A DNA stretch of 64,000 nucleotides from JAADHX01 sp964569385 (GCA_964569385.1 CAZMUM010000010.1:54119-118118); one strand, 5' to 3'; shown: positions 39,344 through 48,854, counted from the first letter of the stretch. The notes: generated by a model not told the origin, from the sequence alone. Translations and numbers: made by a program.

Positions 39344-39826
39344 CTACCGGCGGTTGCGGTAAGCCAATGCGCGCCTGGCCTCGAGGTCGGCGTCGCGTTT
39401 GGCAATGACCTGGCGTTTGTCGTAGTCGCGCCGGCCTTTGGCGAGGGCAAGCTCGACCTTGGCCCGGCCCTCTTTGAAGTAGATCGACATCGGGATTAGC
39501 GACAGATTCTCTTGGTCCATGCGGGCCTTGAGCTTGTCGAGTTCGCGGCGATGCAATAGCAGCTTCCGACGTCTGTCGGTGATGTGGCCACCTTGGCGTG
39601 AAGCGTGGCTCCACGGCGAGATGACAACTCCGAACAGATAAGCCTCACCTCGGTTGTCGATTCGCACGAATCCATCCGCGAGTTGAACCTTGGCATCGCG
39701 GAGCGACTTGACTTCGCTGCCAGCGAGTTGGATGCCGGCTTCGAAACTGTCGAGAACCTCGTAGTTGCGGCGAGCGCGTCGGTTCGAGGCCACGACGCGA
39801 TTTCCATTATCGGGTTGTTTAACCAT
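39344..39826 (-). CDS. smpB: tmRNA-binding protein SmpB
   Basis: 160 residues. Brings tmRNA to the ribosomal A site; its beta-barrel and basic tail mimic the missing anticodon arm. Visible family motifs are GIQLAGSEVKSLRD near residue 31, GFVRIDNRGEAYL near residue 52 and RRKLLLHRRELDKL near residue 86, followed by the basic C-terminal tail that enters the mRNA channel. The ATG at 39826 gives the normal length. The tmRNA gene lies directly downstream on the same strand. Confidence 0.97.
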   Translation of the reverse strand: MVKQPDNGNRVVASNRRARRNYEVLDSFEAGIQLAGSEVKSLRDAKVQLADGFVRIDNRGEAYLFGVVISPWSHASRQGGHITDRRRKLLLHRRELDKLKARMDQENLSLIPMSIYFKEGRAKVELALAKGRRDYDKRQVIAKRDADLEARRALAYRNRR

Positions 39827-40190
39827 GTTCGTGCCTCGAGTTGCGATGTCTAGGCAGTAACGCTACCGATCTGGACTGAGTGAGTGGGTCATCGCGTGGG
39901 ACTATCCGCCTGCGGTTGCGCCAAAACTACTCAGTGTTGCCGAGTCGACAGCCTAGCTTTCGGCCCGATCCCCTGGCCTCTCAAGGGGCGCAATGGGAGC
40001 GAAGGCCTTTGGCTGGTCCTTAGGCGGATCACCGCATCGTCGGATTGTTTGCCAAAGCGTGATTCGCTCATCTGCGGCCCTCGAAACTAGCCATTCGGCG
40101 ATTGGTCAGCCATTGGCGTTGTTGAGGAAATCGATGTCGGTTGGCTCCGATGAACAAGTTCGAACGTTCCTTTTGCGTACCTTGGGCGGT
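39827..40190. other. Intergenic region with no gene seen
   Basis: This stretch between divergent smpB and the lipoprotein gene should hold both promoters. An open frame continues upstream of the lipoprotein start as far as 39993, but it gives no signal sequence or domain, so I do not accept it. I recognised no repeat or RNA. Confidence 0.5.
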
Positions 40191-40919
40191 ATGCGCAGAT
40201 GCAACCTTCTCGGACTTCTCCTAGTTATCAGCCTGGTGGCTGCGGCATGCAGCGGTAGCGGAGATAGCGGCGCCACAGCAACGACTGTTGCCGCTAGCAC
40301 CGGTAACGGCGCGGCCGACACCACCAGCCCCCTCCCCGCGACCACCGCAGATGCGGCCACTACAGAGGCTCCGACGACGACGGTGCCCGAGACAACGACC
40401 ACCACCGAGGCCCCAACAACAACGACAACCTTAGCGGTGACCACCACGGCAGCACCAGGGCCCACCGGCCTTTCGTTGCTTGGAGACGGCCTTGGCATCA
40501 TGCGGTTTGGGGTCGATGCCGAGTCTGCTATTGAGTTCCTGGGCGGAATTTTCGGACCACCTGCCGATGACTCTGGTTGGATCGACTCATTCTCGGGGTT
40601 TGGCACCTGCCCTGGAACTGAGGTCAGAGGCGTGAGGTATGGACCGCTCACGGTGCTGTTCGGTGGGCAAGCCAACGATCGGGTGTTCTTCTCGTGGGAC
40701 TACTCCGACCAGGGCGGCGGCGATGTATTTGGTCTGACGACACCGGCCGGGATAGGCCTTGGAGCCACCGCAACTGAGGTATCGGCAACCTATCCAGCGG
40801 CTGAGTTCTTCAGCGACGAGTTGTTCGGTGACGGATCGCGTTTTGCCGACGTCTTTGCCACCATGAACGACGACGGTGCGGTCAGCTATCTGAAGGGCGG
40901 AACCGGCTGCGGCGAGTGA
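40191..40919 (+). CDS. Putative lipoprotein with Thr/Ala linker
   Basis: 242 residues from the ATG at 40191, the start that yields a lipoprotein signal MRRCNLLGLLLVISLVAAAC with the lipobox VAAAC near residue 20. Residues 25-95 are a Thr/Ala/Pro-rich linker, then comes a compact domain of about 150 residues with two Cys (in GTCPGTE and GTGCGE), perhaps a disulfide. The GDGLGIMRFG start of the domain resembles small actinobacterial exported domains that repeat twice. The last 38 bases overlap the convergent YihY gene. The role is unknown. Confidence 0.65.
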   Translation: MRRCNLLGLLLVISLVAAACSGSGDSGATATTVAASTGNGAADTTSPLPATTADAATTEAPTTTVPETTTTTEAPTTTTTLAVTTTAAPGPTGLSLLGDGLGIMRFGVDAESAIEFLGGIFGPPADDSGWIDSFSGFGTCPGTEVRGVRYGPLTVLFGGQANDRVFFSWDYSDQGGGDVFGLTTPAGIGLGATATEVSATYPAAEFFSDELFGDGSRFADVFATMNDDGAVSYLKGGTGCGE

Positions 40920-41775
40920 GGTGATGCAACCGTCGCGGCGGCCGAGCGATGCCGGCTCGACCAGCAAGGATGCCGTTCAGTTCGGCGCCCAGTAGTAGCG
41001 CCAGGTTCAGCAGGTACACCAAGGTGAACGCCAACAGTGCGGCGCCGACTGCGCCGACTGCGCCGTTCCCAGTGCCCGCAAGTCCGACATAGGTGGCAAA
41101 TCCGGTGGCAAGTAGAACCCACGAGAGCGAGGCCAGGAGGGCTCCAGGAACGTCCCACCGCCACGGCGTGCGATGGTCGGGGGCAATATGAAACAGCGTG
41201 GCCGCCCATGCGGTCAACCCAAAGAACAGGGCCACGGTTCCGAGCGTGTCGAGCACCGGGCCAGCCGAACTCGGCCATAGGCCATACACGAGGTAAACCG
41301 CCAAACCGGTTACTCCGAGGGTGCCGAAGCCGATAACGACACCGACAAGACGCACGTTCACCCACGAGCGCGACGTCTCGATGTCGTAGGCCACATCGAG
41401 TCCTCGTACCAGGCCGGCGAATCCCCGTGACAACGAATAGATAGCAACTGCGAGGCTGACAGTTAGTAGCCCTGATCGGTTCTCTTCGAATAGCCCGTCG
41501 ACGGTGGAGCTAAGGCTCTCGGACCCAAACGTTGTCTGAACGTAGTCGCTGATCGCGTTGCGAGCATCGGTGGCGAGATCGATGCCGACGAGTCCTTCGA
41601 GGGAGCCGAGCCCGGTGACCATGGCCAAGGCTGCTGCCGGCAGGGACAACAAGGTGAAGAACGACATCGCCGCGGCCTGATCGCCAATCGAGTCGTCCTG
41701 AAACTCAAACCACATCTCGCTGACGAGACGTTTGGTTGGTTTCCATGCCGAGGCGGCGAGTGCCCGAAATTTCAC
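40882..41775 (-). CDS. YihY/virulence factor BrkB-family membrane protein
   Basis: 297 residues with six membrane helices. The family motif GDQAAAMSFFTLLSLPAA (residues 31-48) and the central YSLSRGFAGLVRGLDVAY match the YihY/UPF0761 family, once mistaken for RNase BN. The C-terminal tail is basic. The biochemical function of the family is not settled. Its 3' end overlaps the lipoprotein gene by 38 bases, tail to tail. Confidence 0.9.
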   Translation of the reverse strand: MKFRALAASAWKPTKRLVSEMWFEFQDDSIGDQAAAMSFFTLLSLPAAALAMVTGLGSLEGLVGIDLATDARNAISDYVQTTFGSESLSSTVDGLFEENRSGLLTVSLAVAIYSLSRGFAGLVRGLDVAYDIETSRSWVNVRLVGVVIGFGTLGVTGLAVYLVYGLWPSSAGPVLDTLGTVALFFGLTAWAATLFHIAPDHRTPWRWDVPGALLASLSWVLLATGFATYVGLAGTGNGAVGAVGAALLAFTLVYLLNLALLLGAELNGILAGRAGIARPPRRLHHLTRRSRFRPSDS

Positions 41776-41840
41776 TCGAACAGCTTACGTAGGCCCGAGC
41801 ATCTATGCGCCAGACGGTCGTTGCCGTACGCTTCTGGGCC

Positions 41841-42638
41841 GTGGCTTCACGTCCGATTGGTGTCTTCGATAGCGGTTTTGGCGGGCTGACGGTAGCCCGC
41901 GCCCTAATCGACCTCGTGCCCGATCAAGACCTCGTCTATTTTGGCGATACGGGCCGATATCCGTATGGCCCACGCGACCTCGACGAGGTTCGAGAGTTTG
42001 CGATCCAGATTGCCCACCACCTTGTCGAGTTCCACAACATCAAGCTGCTGGTTGTCGCTTGTAACACTGCGTCGGCCGCCGCCCTGACCGACTTGCGCGA
42101 TCAGCTCCCGATTCCAGTTGTCGGTGTCATTGAGCCAGGGATTATTGCCGCAGCTCAGGTCTCTAGCTCGGGTCGCGTTGGCGTTGTCGGGACGGTCGGA
42201 TTGGTTGCGTCGGGGGCCTATCCGCAGTCCGTAGGCGAACATGGGCTCGACATTGAGCTGACCACATGCGCTTGCCCTGGTTTCGTCGAATTCGTCGAGC
42301 GAGGCGAGGTGGATGGCGAAGGCATAGCGGTGTTAGCCGAACGCCTGCTTTCGCCAGTCAAAGATGCTGCTGTCGACACGCTGCTGCTTGGCTGCACCCA
42401 CTACCCGTATCTGGCCCGCACTATTGCCGATGTGATGGGCCGTGATGTCGTGCTCGTATCGTCTGCCGACGAGACGGCATTCGAAGTCCGGCGACTTCTG
42501 GTCGAAGATCGTACGCCTGGCTACGTCGGCCAACACACGTTCGTGAGCTCCGGTGATGCCAACGTGTTCGAGGCGATCGGACGAAAGCTATTCGGTGCCG
42601 AACTAGCCGGAGCCAAACAACATCGCTGGCCCTCGTAG
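41841..42638 (+). CDS. murI: Glutamate racemase
   Basis: Makes D-glutamate for peptidoglycan. 265 residues from the GTG at 41841, which gives the usual start [M]ASRPIGVFDSGFGG; a longer start at 41805 would add 12 residues. The two catalytic cysteines lie in VVACNTASA near residue 72 and LLLGCTHYPY near residue 183, and the Asp in FDSG is present. It is followed 80 bases later by rph. Confidence 0.95.
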   Translation: MASRPIGVFDSGFGGLTVARALIDLVPDQDLVYFGDTGRYPYGPRDLDEVREFAIQIAHHLVEFHNIKLLVVACNTASAAALTDLRDQLPIPVVGVIEPGIIAAAQVSSSGRVGVVGTVGLVASGAYPQSVGEHGLDIELTTCACPGFVEFVERGEVDGEGIAVLAERLLSPVKDAAVDTLLLGCTHYPYLARTIADVMGRDVVLVSSADETAFEVRRLLVEDRTPGYVGQHTFVSSGDANVFEAIGRKLFGAELAGAKQHRWPS

Positions 42639-42718
42639 AGCCAGCACAGCCCTAGAGTCAGCACAGCACGATTCTTCCCAAACGTGCGACAACACCCAAC
42701 CACACTCTGGAGATTCCA

Positions 42719-43438
42719 ATGCGACCGGACGGACGTTCGAACGACGAATTGCGACCCATCAGCTTCGAACGAGGGTTCACCGATGCAACCGCTGGTTCGG
42801 TTCTAGTGAGTTTTGGGCGTACCAAGATTCTGTGCACGGTTTCGGTTAACGAGAAGGTTCCCCGTTGGATGGCTGGTCGGGGCACGGGCTGGGTCACCGC
42901 CGAGTATTCAATGCTTCCCGGCTCGGGCAACGAACGTGTCGCTCGCGAGTCGAAGAAGGGAAAACAGAAGGGTCGCACCCTCGAAATCGAGCGCCTCATC
43001 GCCCGATCGCTTCGAGCTGTCACCGACATGGAAGCACTTGGCGAGCGCGAGGTAACCGTCGATTGCGATGTCCTCCAGGCCGATGGCGGTACGCGCACTG
43101 CATCAATCTGTGGCGGTTGGGTTGCTCTTCACGACGCGTTCTCATCGTTGATCGCGGCCGGCTCGCTCGCAACGAACCCCATCACCGATCACTGCGCCGC
43201 TATTTCGGTCGGCATCATCGCCGGCGAAGCCCGCCTCGACCTGCCATACATCGAAGACGCCAACGCCGACACCGACATGAACGTTGTGATGACCGGCAAA
43301 GGGGACTTTGTCGAGGTCCAGGGCACCGCCGAGGGGGCACCGTTCGATCGCGCCGAACTGAACGCGCTCATCGACTTGGCCGAAGGTGGTATTGCCACCA
43401 TCGTCGAGCTCCAGAAAGCGGCCATCGGCGTTTCGTGA
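42719..43438 (+). CDS. rph: Ribonuclease PH
   Basis: Phosphorolytic 3'-5' exoribonuclease that trims tRNA ends. 239 residues beginning MRPDGRSNDELRPI. Family motifs are GSVLVSFGRTKILCTVSV near residue 22, the basic RARGTGWVTAEYSMLP-like VTAEYSMLP near residue 60, and ADGGTRTASICGG near residue 120 for phosphate binding. The stop overlaps rdgB (GTGA). The murI-rph-rdgB order is widespread in Actinobacteria. Confidence 0.97.
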   Translation: MRPDGRSNDELRPISFERGFTDATAGSVLVSFGRTKILCTVSVNEKVPRWMAGRGTGWVTAEYSMLPGSGNERVARESKKGKQKGRTLEIERLIARSLRAVTDMEALGEREVTVDCDVLQADGGTRTASICGGWVALHDAFSSLIAAGSLATNPITDHCAAISVGIIAGEARLDLPYIEDANADTDMNVVMTGKGDFVEVQGTAEGAPFDRAELNALIDLAEGGIATIVELQKAAIGVS

Positions 43439-44028
43439 CTTCGCTCCCAGAACGAATCGTGTTAGCCACGGCCAACAAGCACAAGGTGGCCGAGATTCGC
43501 CAGATACTGCCAATGATCGACTTCGTGCCGCGACCGGCCGAGGTTCCCGACGTAATCGAAGATGCTGGCACTCTCGTCGGCAATGCGAGATTGAAAGCCG
43601 ATGCCATCTGTGCGGCGACGGGCCTTCCGGCGCTAGCCGACGACACGGGTCTGTTTGTCGATGCCCTTGACGGCGAGCCCGGTGTCGAGACTGCCAACTT
43701 TGCCGGACCAGAGGCCAACGCCGATCGCAATGTCGAAAAGATGTTGCGTGCCCTTGAAGGTCAGAGTAATCGCTCTGCGTTATTCGTCACTGTGGCGTTG
43801 CTTCGGTTCGCAGATGGGTCCGAGCTCGTTGCCCAGGGCGAGGTGCTAGGGGTTATTGCGACCCAACGGATGGGTCTTTCTGGCTTCGGCTACGACCCGA
43901 TCTTTGTGCCCAATGACGGAAATGAGCGCGCCTTTGCCGAGATGACTGCCGATGAGAAAGCGACCATCTCTCACCGGGCCAGAGCCATGAGGTCTCTCGC
44001 CCAGATGCTCGGCCTATCTAACAGCTAG
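43435..44028 (+). CDS. rdgB: dITP/XTP pyrophosphatase
   Basis: Removes ITP and XTP (and their deoxy forms) from the nucleotide pool. 197 residues from a GTG overlapping the rph stop. The signature LATANKHKVAEI is at residue 9, the metal and catalytic ALADDTGLFVDAL is near residue 67, and GFGYDPIFVP near residue 146. An in-frame open stretch continues upstream through rph but lacks any family residues, so the overlap start is clear. Confidence 0.96.
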   Translation: MTSLPERIVLATANKHKVAEIRQILPMIDFVPRPAEVPDVIEDAGTLVGNARLKADAICAATGLPALADDTGLFVDALDGEPGVETANFAGPEANADRNVEKMLRALEGQSNRSALFVTVALLRFADGSELVAQGEVLGVIATQRMGLSGFGYDPIFVPNDGNERAFAEMTADEKATISHRARAMRSLAQMLGLSNS

Positions 44029-44107
44029 TCTGCCCCTGGATGACTTGTTCGGTGCGCCGGCACTCATGGGATGACCCCGTCGAGTGCGGTGACCTCTGAC
44101 CTTCGCG

Positions 44108-45100
44108 CTACCAGTGACGAAGATCGATGTTCCACACATCTACAATAGAGCCGTCGCGCCCGACGACTAGTTCGCGATGTTTCGACATGGTGGGGTCGAT
44201 GTGAGCGGGAACGATCGTCATTCGGTCGCCAGGAGCGAGGTGTCTTTCGGTGGTAACGACCGTGTGCTCATCGGCGCAGTAGACAACCTGCGCACCGGGA
44301 ATTGTGGGGTTGCCGTGATCCATGGCGAGGCACTTGAGCCCGGCGTCGAGAACGACGTATTTGGGAGCGACCGAGATGACGCTCGCCTCAACAAACAGGC
44401 CTTGTCGAAACGGGTGGCCCTGCTGCTGATAGGCAGTGTCCATCAGAACGTAGCTACCGGCCTGCATTTCAGTAACGGTCGTGTTGTCGACGTAGGAACC
44501 GGTCCCGCCACCGCTGAGGATCGGCCCGCCCACGAGTTCGTGAGCCGCGGTTAGCCGGGTCATTGCACCTTCGACTAGCTCGGCACGTTTGACTGGGTCG
44601 ACCTCGCCAACGGCGTGTCCTTCGTAACCCATCACGCCTCTGACCTCCATTCCGGCAGCCCGAGCGCGGTCGGCCAACGGGCCGGCTTCGTCGACGGCGC
44701 AGCCGCATCGAAACCCGACTCGAATGTCGATTAGCACCGCTTTGATTCCGTTTCGAGCCGCGGCGTCGACGGTGGCTTCGCTGTCGACCGCGATCGTGAC
44801 CGCAGCGTCAGCGTCGGCCATAGCTCGCAGGTTCTTGTCGTCGACCGTTTCGTTGGCCAACAAGAGATCCGCACCAAGCCCAACTGCCGCCATGCCGACA
44901 ACTTCGCGCGGCGTCGCACATGTGAACGCGGTATGGCCGAGTGCGGCCTGGCGCTTGGCGATGGCTGTCGTCTTGTGGGCCTTGACATGGGGTCGCAGCG
45001 ATGTGCGGGGCCAGGCCTCGGCCATGGTGGCCAGGTTGTCATCGAGCACGGCCTCGTCGGCCCAAAGAAACGGTGTCGATAGTTCGGCTAGCTCGGTCAT
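44108..45100 (-). CDS. D-threonine aldolase/D-serine dehydratase-like PLP enzyme
   Basis: 330 residues of the fold-type III (alanine-racemase-like) group. PLP would attach to the first Lys of RPHVKAHKT near residue 40. The metal site of D-threonine aldolase-like enzymes is visible as DEHTVVT and the Cys in VVYCADEH near residue 280, with the C-terminal VPAHIDPTM motif. It may cleave D-3-hydroxy amino acids or act on D-serine. It is convergent with rdgB and divergent from clpP. Confidence 0.87.
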   Translation of the reverse strand: MTELAELSTPFLWADEAVLDDNLATMAEAWPRTSLRPHVKAHKTTAIAKRQAALGHTAFTCATPREVVGMAAVGLGADLLLANETVDDKNLRAMADADAAVTIAVDSEATVDAAARNGIKAVLIDIRVGFRCGCAVDEAGPLADRARAAGMEVRGVMGYEGHAVGEVDPVKRAELVEGAMTRLTAAHELVGGPILSGGGTGSYVDNTTVTEMQAGSYVLMDTAYQQQGHPFRQGLFVEASVISVAPKYVVLDAGLKCLAMDHGNPTIPGAQVVYCADEHTVVTTERHLAPGDRMTIVPAHIDPTMSKHRELVVGRDGSIVDVWNIDLRHW

Positions 45101-45192
45101 GGTGCGCCTCTGTATCTACTGGTTGTATCCAGTGGCTAAGTGATGGGGCTTGTGGTGGGGCTAGCCGGGTCGACGGGTACCCTGCACAAACA

Positions 45193-45210
45193 CGTCTGAT
45201 CAGTCAGACG
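45193..45210. promoter_or_regulatory. Palindrome upstream of clpP
   Basis: CGTCTGA at 45193-45199 and TCAGACG at 45204-45210 form a perfect inverted repeat around TCAG, about 44 bases before the clpP start. It may be an operator; it does not look like the known ClgR motif. Confidence 0.4.
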
Positions 45211-45253
45211 AGACCAGCTTCTCACCCCGATGCTCCCGACGAAAGAGCGCCAG

Positions 45254-45844
45254 ATGACCCAACCGATCACCGCCCTCGACGCATCGGCGATGACCACGCC
45301 ATTCGACATTTTCAGCAAGTTGTTGGGCAATCGCATCGTGTTCCTCGGCTCCGAGGTCGACGACGATATTGCCAACAAGGTTGCAGCCCAGATTCTCTAT
45401 CTTGAGGCCCAAGACGAAGAGTCCGATATCTGGTTGTACATCAATTCACCTGGTGGTTCGGTGACGGCCGGCATGGCCATATACGACACGATGCAGTTCG
45501 TCAGCTGCGATGTCGGAACCTTGTGCATGGGTCTGGCTGCATCCATGGGTCAGTTCTTGCTGACCGCTGGTGCGCCGGGCAAACGTTTCTGTCTCCCGCA
45601 CGCTCGGGTCATGATGCACCAACCCCTTGGTGGGGTTCGTGGTCAGGCCTCTGACATTGCAATTCAGGCTGAGCAACTTGTGTACGTGAAGCGGCTTATG
45701 GCCGAACGCACGGCCCAGCACAGTGGTCAAACTGTCGAGCAGGTTATGGCCGACTCCGAACGCGACCGTTGGTTTACTGCCGAAGAAGCGAAGGACTACG
45801 GCCTGTGCGACCGGGTCATCGCTAAGCGCGGCGAGATCATCTAA
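45254..45844 (+). CDS. clpP: ATP-dependent Clp protease proteolytic subunit
   Basis: Serine protease that forms the barrel used by ClpX or ClpC. 196 residues from the ATG at 45254; another ATG at 45230 would add eight residues. The triad is intact: Ser in AASMGQF near residue 93, His in MMHQP near residue 118 and Asp in ERDRWFTAEEA near residue 169. The oxyanion SPGGSV is near residue 65. Only one true clpP is seen, although Actinobacteria often have tandem copies; the second may lie outside the window. Confidence 0.97.
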   Translation: MTQPITALDASAMTTPFDIFSKLLGNRIVFLGSEVDDDIANKVAAQILYLEAQDEESDIWLYINSPGGSVTAGMAIYDTMQFVSCDVGTLCMGLAASMGQFLLTAGAPGKRFCLPHARVMMHQPLGGVRGQASDIAIQAEQLVYVKRLMAERTAQHSGQTVEQVMADSERDRWFTAEEAKDYGLCDRVIAKRGEII

Positions 45845-45862
45845 CTCGATCTCTTCGGGGTC

Positions 45863-46282
45863 CTAAGGAGCTGGCGTACAGAACCTGGCCGAGTAGCTAG
45901 CTACCCCATCGTTGGCCTGATCGATGTTGCCGATCTGGGCACTGGCCTCGGCTAGTAGAGCGGCGCGGTCGAATGGGTCATCGGGGTTGGCGGCAAGAGC
46001 GGCCTCAGCCAGAGCACGACCAAACTCGGCAATTGTCTGGGCATCGGCGGCAACTTCATCGGGGGCTACGCTAGCTAGCTGTTCGAAGTCGTCGGCGAAC
46101 GATTTGAGCGCTGCTTGCACCGCGTCGCTGTCGTCGAGGTCGATCTCGGTGATGGTTATGTCGGTGCTGTTCATCGATGTGAGCTGAGAACAGAACGCCT
46201 CAACCGAGCGACCGCTGTCGCTGCTGCACGAAACAAGCAGCAGCACCAGAGCCGGCGCACCCCACAAAGAACGACGTGTCAC
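45863..46282 (-). CDS. Small lipoprotein of unknown function
   Basis: 139 residues. The start MTRRSLWGAPALVLLLVSC is a lipoprotein signal with the Cys at residue 19. The mature part is acidic and mainly helical with two further Cys (in EAFCSQL and ARFCTP) that may form a disulfide. Its start overlaps the stop of rpe by four bases. No function is evident. Confidence 0.75.
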   Translation of the reverse strand: MTRRSLWGAPALVLLLVSCSSDSGRSVEAFCSQLTSMNSTDITITEIDLDDSDAVQAALKSFADDFEQLASVAPDEVAADAQTIAEFGRALAEAALAANPDDPFDRAALLAEASAQIGNIDQANDGVASYSARFCTPAP

Positions 46283-46959
46283 GATCGAGCGGCTTCGGCG
46301 CGGGCCCTAAGGTCGGCGACCCCGTGGCTTAGGCCCTCCGGATATCCGAACAGCGCGCTTCCAGAGATGAACACATCGGCACCGGCCGACGACGCTCCCG
46401 CGATCGTGTTTGCACTGATACCGCCATCGACTTCGATACTCACCTTGGCGTGTCCAGCGGCGTCGAGGGCGGCGCGCAACGCCGTGATCTTCGGCTCCAT
46501 GGTTGCGATGTAGCGCTGACCACCAAACCCGGGGTTAACGGTCATGACAAGCACCATGTCGATCAGGTCAGCGACGTGAAGCGCCACATCTATGGGGGTC
46601 GATGGGTTGAGCGCAACTGCCGCCGTCGACCCAAGCTCGCCAACCTTGCCAAGAGTGCGGTGCAGGTGAGGCGTCGTCTCCGCGTGGATAATGAGCATCT
46701 CGCAGCCTGCGTCGACGTACAAGTGCATCAGGTCGTCCGGTCGCTCGACCATCAGGTGCGCCTCAAAGGGTAGCTTTGAGTAAGGCCGCGCCGCGGCGAT
46801 GATGTCCGGTCCGAACGTGAGGTTGGGCACGAAGTGACCATCCATCACGTCCCATTGAATTTTGTCTGCGCCAGCAGCGTCGAACGCGGCAACTGCTTCG
46901 CCAAGGCGGGCGAAGTCGGCCGGTAGCACCGAGGGCACGATCTGAACTGGAAGAGTCAT
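46279..46959 (-). CDS. rpe: Ribulose-phosphate 3-epimerase
   Basis: Interconverts ribulose-5-phosphate and xylulose-5-phosphate in the pentose phosphate pathway. 226 residues from the ATG at 46959. The metal-binding signatures DVMDGHFVPNLTFGP near residue 38 and EAHLMVE near residue 65 are present, as are MTVNPGFGGQ near residue 140 and VDGGIS near residue 174. A longer open frame upstream overlaps the start of the next, divergent gene and lacks homology. It leads the lipoprotein by a four-base overlap. Confidence 0.96.
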   Translation of the reverse strand: MTLPVQIVPSVLPADFARLGEAVAAFDAAGADKIQWDVMDGHFVPNLTFGPDIIAAARPYSKLPFEAHLMVERPDDLMHLYVDAGCEMLIIHAETTPHLHRTLGKVGELGSTAAVALNPSTPIDVALHVADLIDMVLVMTVNPGFGGQRYIATMEPKITALRAALDAAGHAKVSIEVDGGISANTIAGASSAGADVFISGSALFGYPEGLSHGVADLRARAEAARS

Positions 46960-47016
46960 GGCCTGGACAGTACCGCCCTCGCCATTGGGGTCCGGTTCGG
47001 GCCCTAGGGTGGCCCC

Positions 47017-48258
47017 ATGACCACGCCAGGCGATGATCCAAAAGTTGTACCAGTAGTTGAAATTGAACGCATGGCCGTGGGCGGCGACGGGGTTGGGCAT
47101 CTCGATGATGGTCGCGTGGTGTTCGTTCGGGGTACATCGCCAGAGGATCGGGTAGCTATCGACCTCACCGAAGACAAGTCACGCTTCGCCAAGGCCAAGG
47201 TAGTGGCGGTGGTTGAAGCTGGCCCGCACCGCGTTGAGCCAAGTTGTGGTGCCGTCGAGGCGGGATGCGGTGGATGCGACTGGCAACATGTTGCTGCAAG
47301 TTCGCGAACGGACCTACAGGTCGAATTGGTTAGCGAGGTTCTGGCTCGTCAGGCTGGGGTGAACATCGAGCCCATCCATGGTGGTTCGGTGCCGTCGTCG
47401 GGCTACCGGTCGACCGTTCGTTGCAGCGTCGAGGGCGGGCGGGCTGGATTCAAGGCCCACCGCACTGATGAGATTGTGGTTCATGGTTCGTGCGATGTTG
47501 CTGTCGCTGAGCTGTCGTGGTTGTTTGATGTCGATTGGGGTAACGCGGCCGAAGTGGTGCTGCGGGCTGGGGTGGCGACGGGTGATCTATTGGCCGTTGT
47601 CGGGCCTCGGGTTGATTCAGCCGGTGGTGATTCGGCCGCAGACGCGGCTCGGGTCGTGGGTCGCGACGAACTCAGCAAGGGCCGACGCGCTTGGTTCTTC
47701 GAGGAGGCAGCAGGCAAACGTTGGCGAGTCTCAGCTGATTCATTCTTTCAATCGGGACCATGGGCGGTCGATCTCTTGGTCGACGCTGTCGCCCGCGGCC
47801 TTGGCGACTCGCTGACATCGGCGGAGTCGATAGTGGATCTCTACGGCGGAATTGGGCTGTTCGCCGGAGCCCTTGCGCCCCGTACCTCGGCCACATGGAC
47901 CGTTGTCGAATCTTCGCCATCGGCGGTGGCCGACGCCAAGATCAACTTGGCCGACGTGTTAGCCGATGGCGGTTCGATTGTGCGCTCGAAGGTCGAACGA
48001 TGGAAGGTTACGCGCCACGACGTCGTCATCGCTGATCCGCCACGATCAGGGCTCGGTGCGAAGGGCTGCGATGTGATCGCCAGATCAGGAGCAAGAAAAC
48101 TAGCCTTGGTTTCCTGCGATGTGGCCTCGATGGGACGCGATGTCGGACGGCTGCAAGCCGACGGGTGGAGCCTTGAAGCAGTTGAGGTCCTCGATCTGTT
48201 CCCGCAGACCTCGCACGTCGAGACAATTTCGACCCTGGTCCGCCCGCAGGTCGGCTGA
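47017..48258 (+). CDS. TrmA/RumA-type RNA m5U methyltransferase
   Basis: 413 residues. Residues 10-60 are a TRAM-like RNA-binding domain. A [4Fe-4S] set is visible as C-x5-G-C-x2-C (in PSCGAVEAGCGGCDW, near residue 77) with a fourth Cys in HGSCDVA. The C-terminal half has the SAM motif VDLYGGIGLFAGAL near residue 273, DPPRSGLG near residue 344 and the catalytic Cys in LVSCDVASMGRD near residue 366. It methylates uridine in rRNA or tRNA; the exact site cannot be predicted. Divergent from rpe. Confidence 0.92.
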   Translation: MTTPGDDPKVVPVVEIERMAVGGDGVGHLDDGRVVFVRGTSPEDRVAIDLTEDKSRFAKAKVVAVVEAGPHRVEPSCGAVEAGCGGCDWQHVAASSRTDLQVELVSEVLARQAGVNIEPIHGGSVPSSGYRSTVRCSVEGGRAGFKAHRTDEIVVHGSCDVAVAELSWLFDVDWGNAAEVVLRAGVATGDLLAVVGPRVDSAGGDSAADAARVVGRDELSKGRRAWFFEEAAGKRWRVSADSFFQSGPWAVDLLVDAVARGLGDSLTSAESIVDLYGGIGLFAGALAPRTSATWTVVESSPSAVADAKINLADVLADGGSIVRSKVERWKVTRHDVVIADPPRSGLGAKGCDVIARSGARKLALVSCDVASMGRDVGRLQADGWSLEAVEVLDLFPQTSHVETISTLVRPQVG

Positions 48259-48301
48259 TTCGGGTACTGTGCTGTTACATGGTGGCTACGGAGGTGGAAG
48301 C

Positions 48302-48853
48302 ATGAGGCGAAGAACAACCAACAGGGTCGACGCAACCGACGTCGAGCTACTCGCGGCCTGCCCACACGACGAATGGGCTTTTCCCGAGTTCTATCAGCGT
48401 CACTTTCTCGACGTTGCGGGCTGGGTGTTTCGGCGAACCAGCGATGCTGAGGCCGCCCACGGCATCGCCAATGAGGCTATGGCTCGGGCCTATCAGTTCT
48501 CGATCAAACTAAACCGACGGCCCGTCGACTATCCGAAGGCCTGGGTGTTCACAATTGCTCGTCGCGAGCTGTGGCGCTGGCGCGAACGGGGCAAACTCGA
48601 GACGCCCGTGTCCGACGACATTGGTCTCGGAATAGCCATCGCCGACGAACGCCTCGAAGCTATCGTCGACTATTCGGACCTCTATGCCGCCCTAGATGAG
48701 TTAACCGACGATGAGGCTCTGGCCCTCGTCATGGGGTATGGCGAAGGGCACTCGATGGCCGAGGTGGCAGACACCATCGGGCGAAGCCGCGAAGCCACTA
48801 AGAAGATGATGCAGAGAGCAGCAGGCCGGGTCCGAAGTCGACTGGACGGCTGA
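48302..48853 (+). CDS. Sigma-70 family (ECF-like) sigma factor
   Basis: 183 residues from an ATG with GGAGGTGGAAG upstream. Region 2 is seen as FPEFYQRHFLDVAGWVFRRT and VDYPKAWVFTIARRELWRW, and region 4 as ALVMGYGEGHSMAEVADTIG followed by the recognition helix SREATKKMMQRA. There is no region 1 or 3, as in ECF factors. The following gene begins one base later and encodes a membrane protein that may be its anti-sigma factor. Confidence 0.87.
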   Translation: MRRRTTNRVDATDVELLAACPHDEWAFPEFYQRHFLDVAGWVFRRTSDAEAAHGIANEAMARAYQFSIKLNRRPVDYPKAWVFTIARRELWRWRERGKLETPVSDDIGLGIAIADERLEAIVDYSDLYAALDELTDDEALALVMGYGEGHSMAEVADTIGRSREATKKMMQRAAGRVRSRLDG

Positions 48854-48854
48854 G

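Noticed and set aside
42865..43434. N-terminal extension of rdgB through rph
   Set aside because: The extension is a shadow of rph; the overlap GTG start gives the right length.
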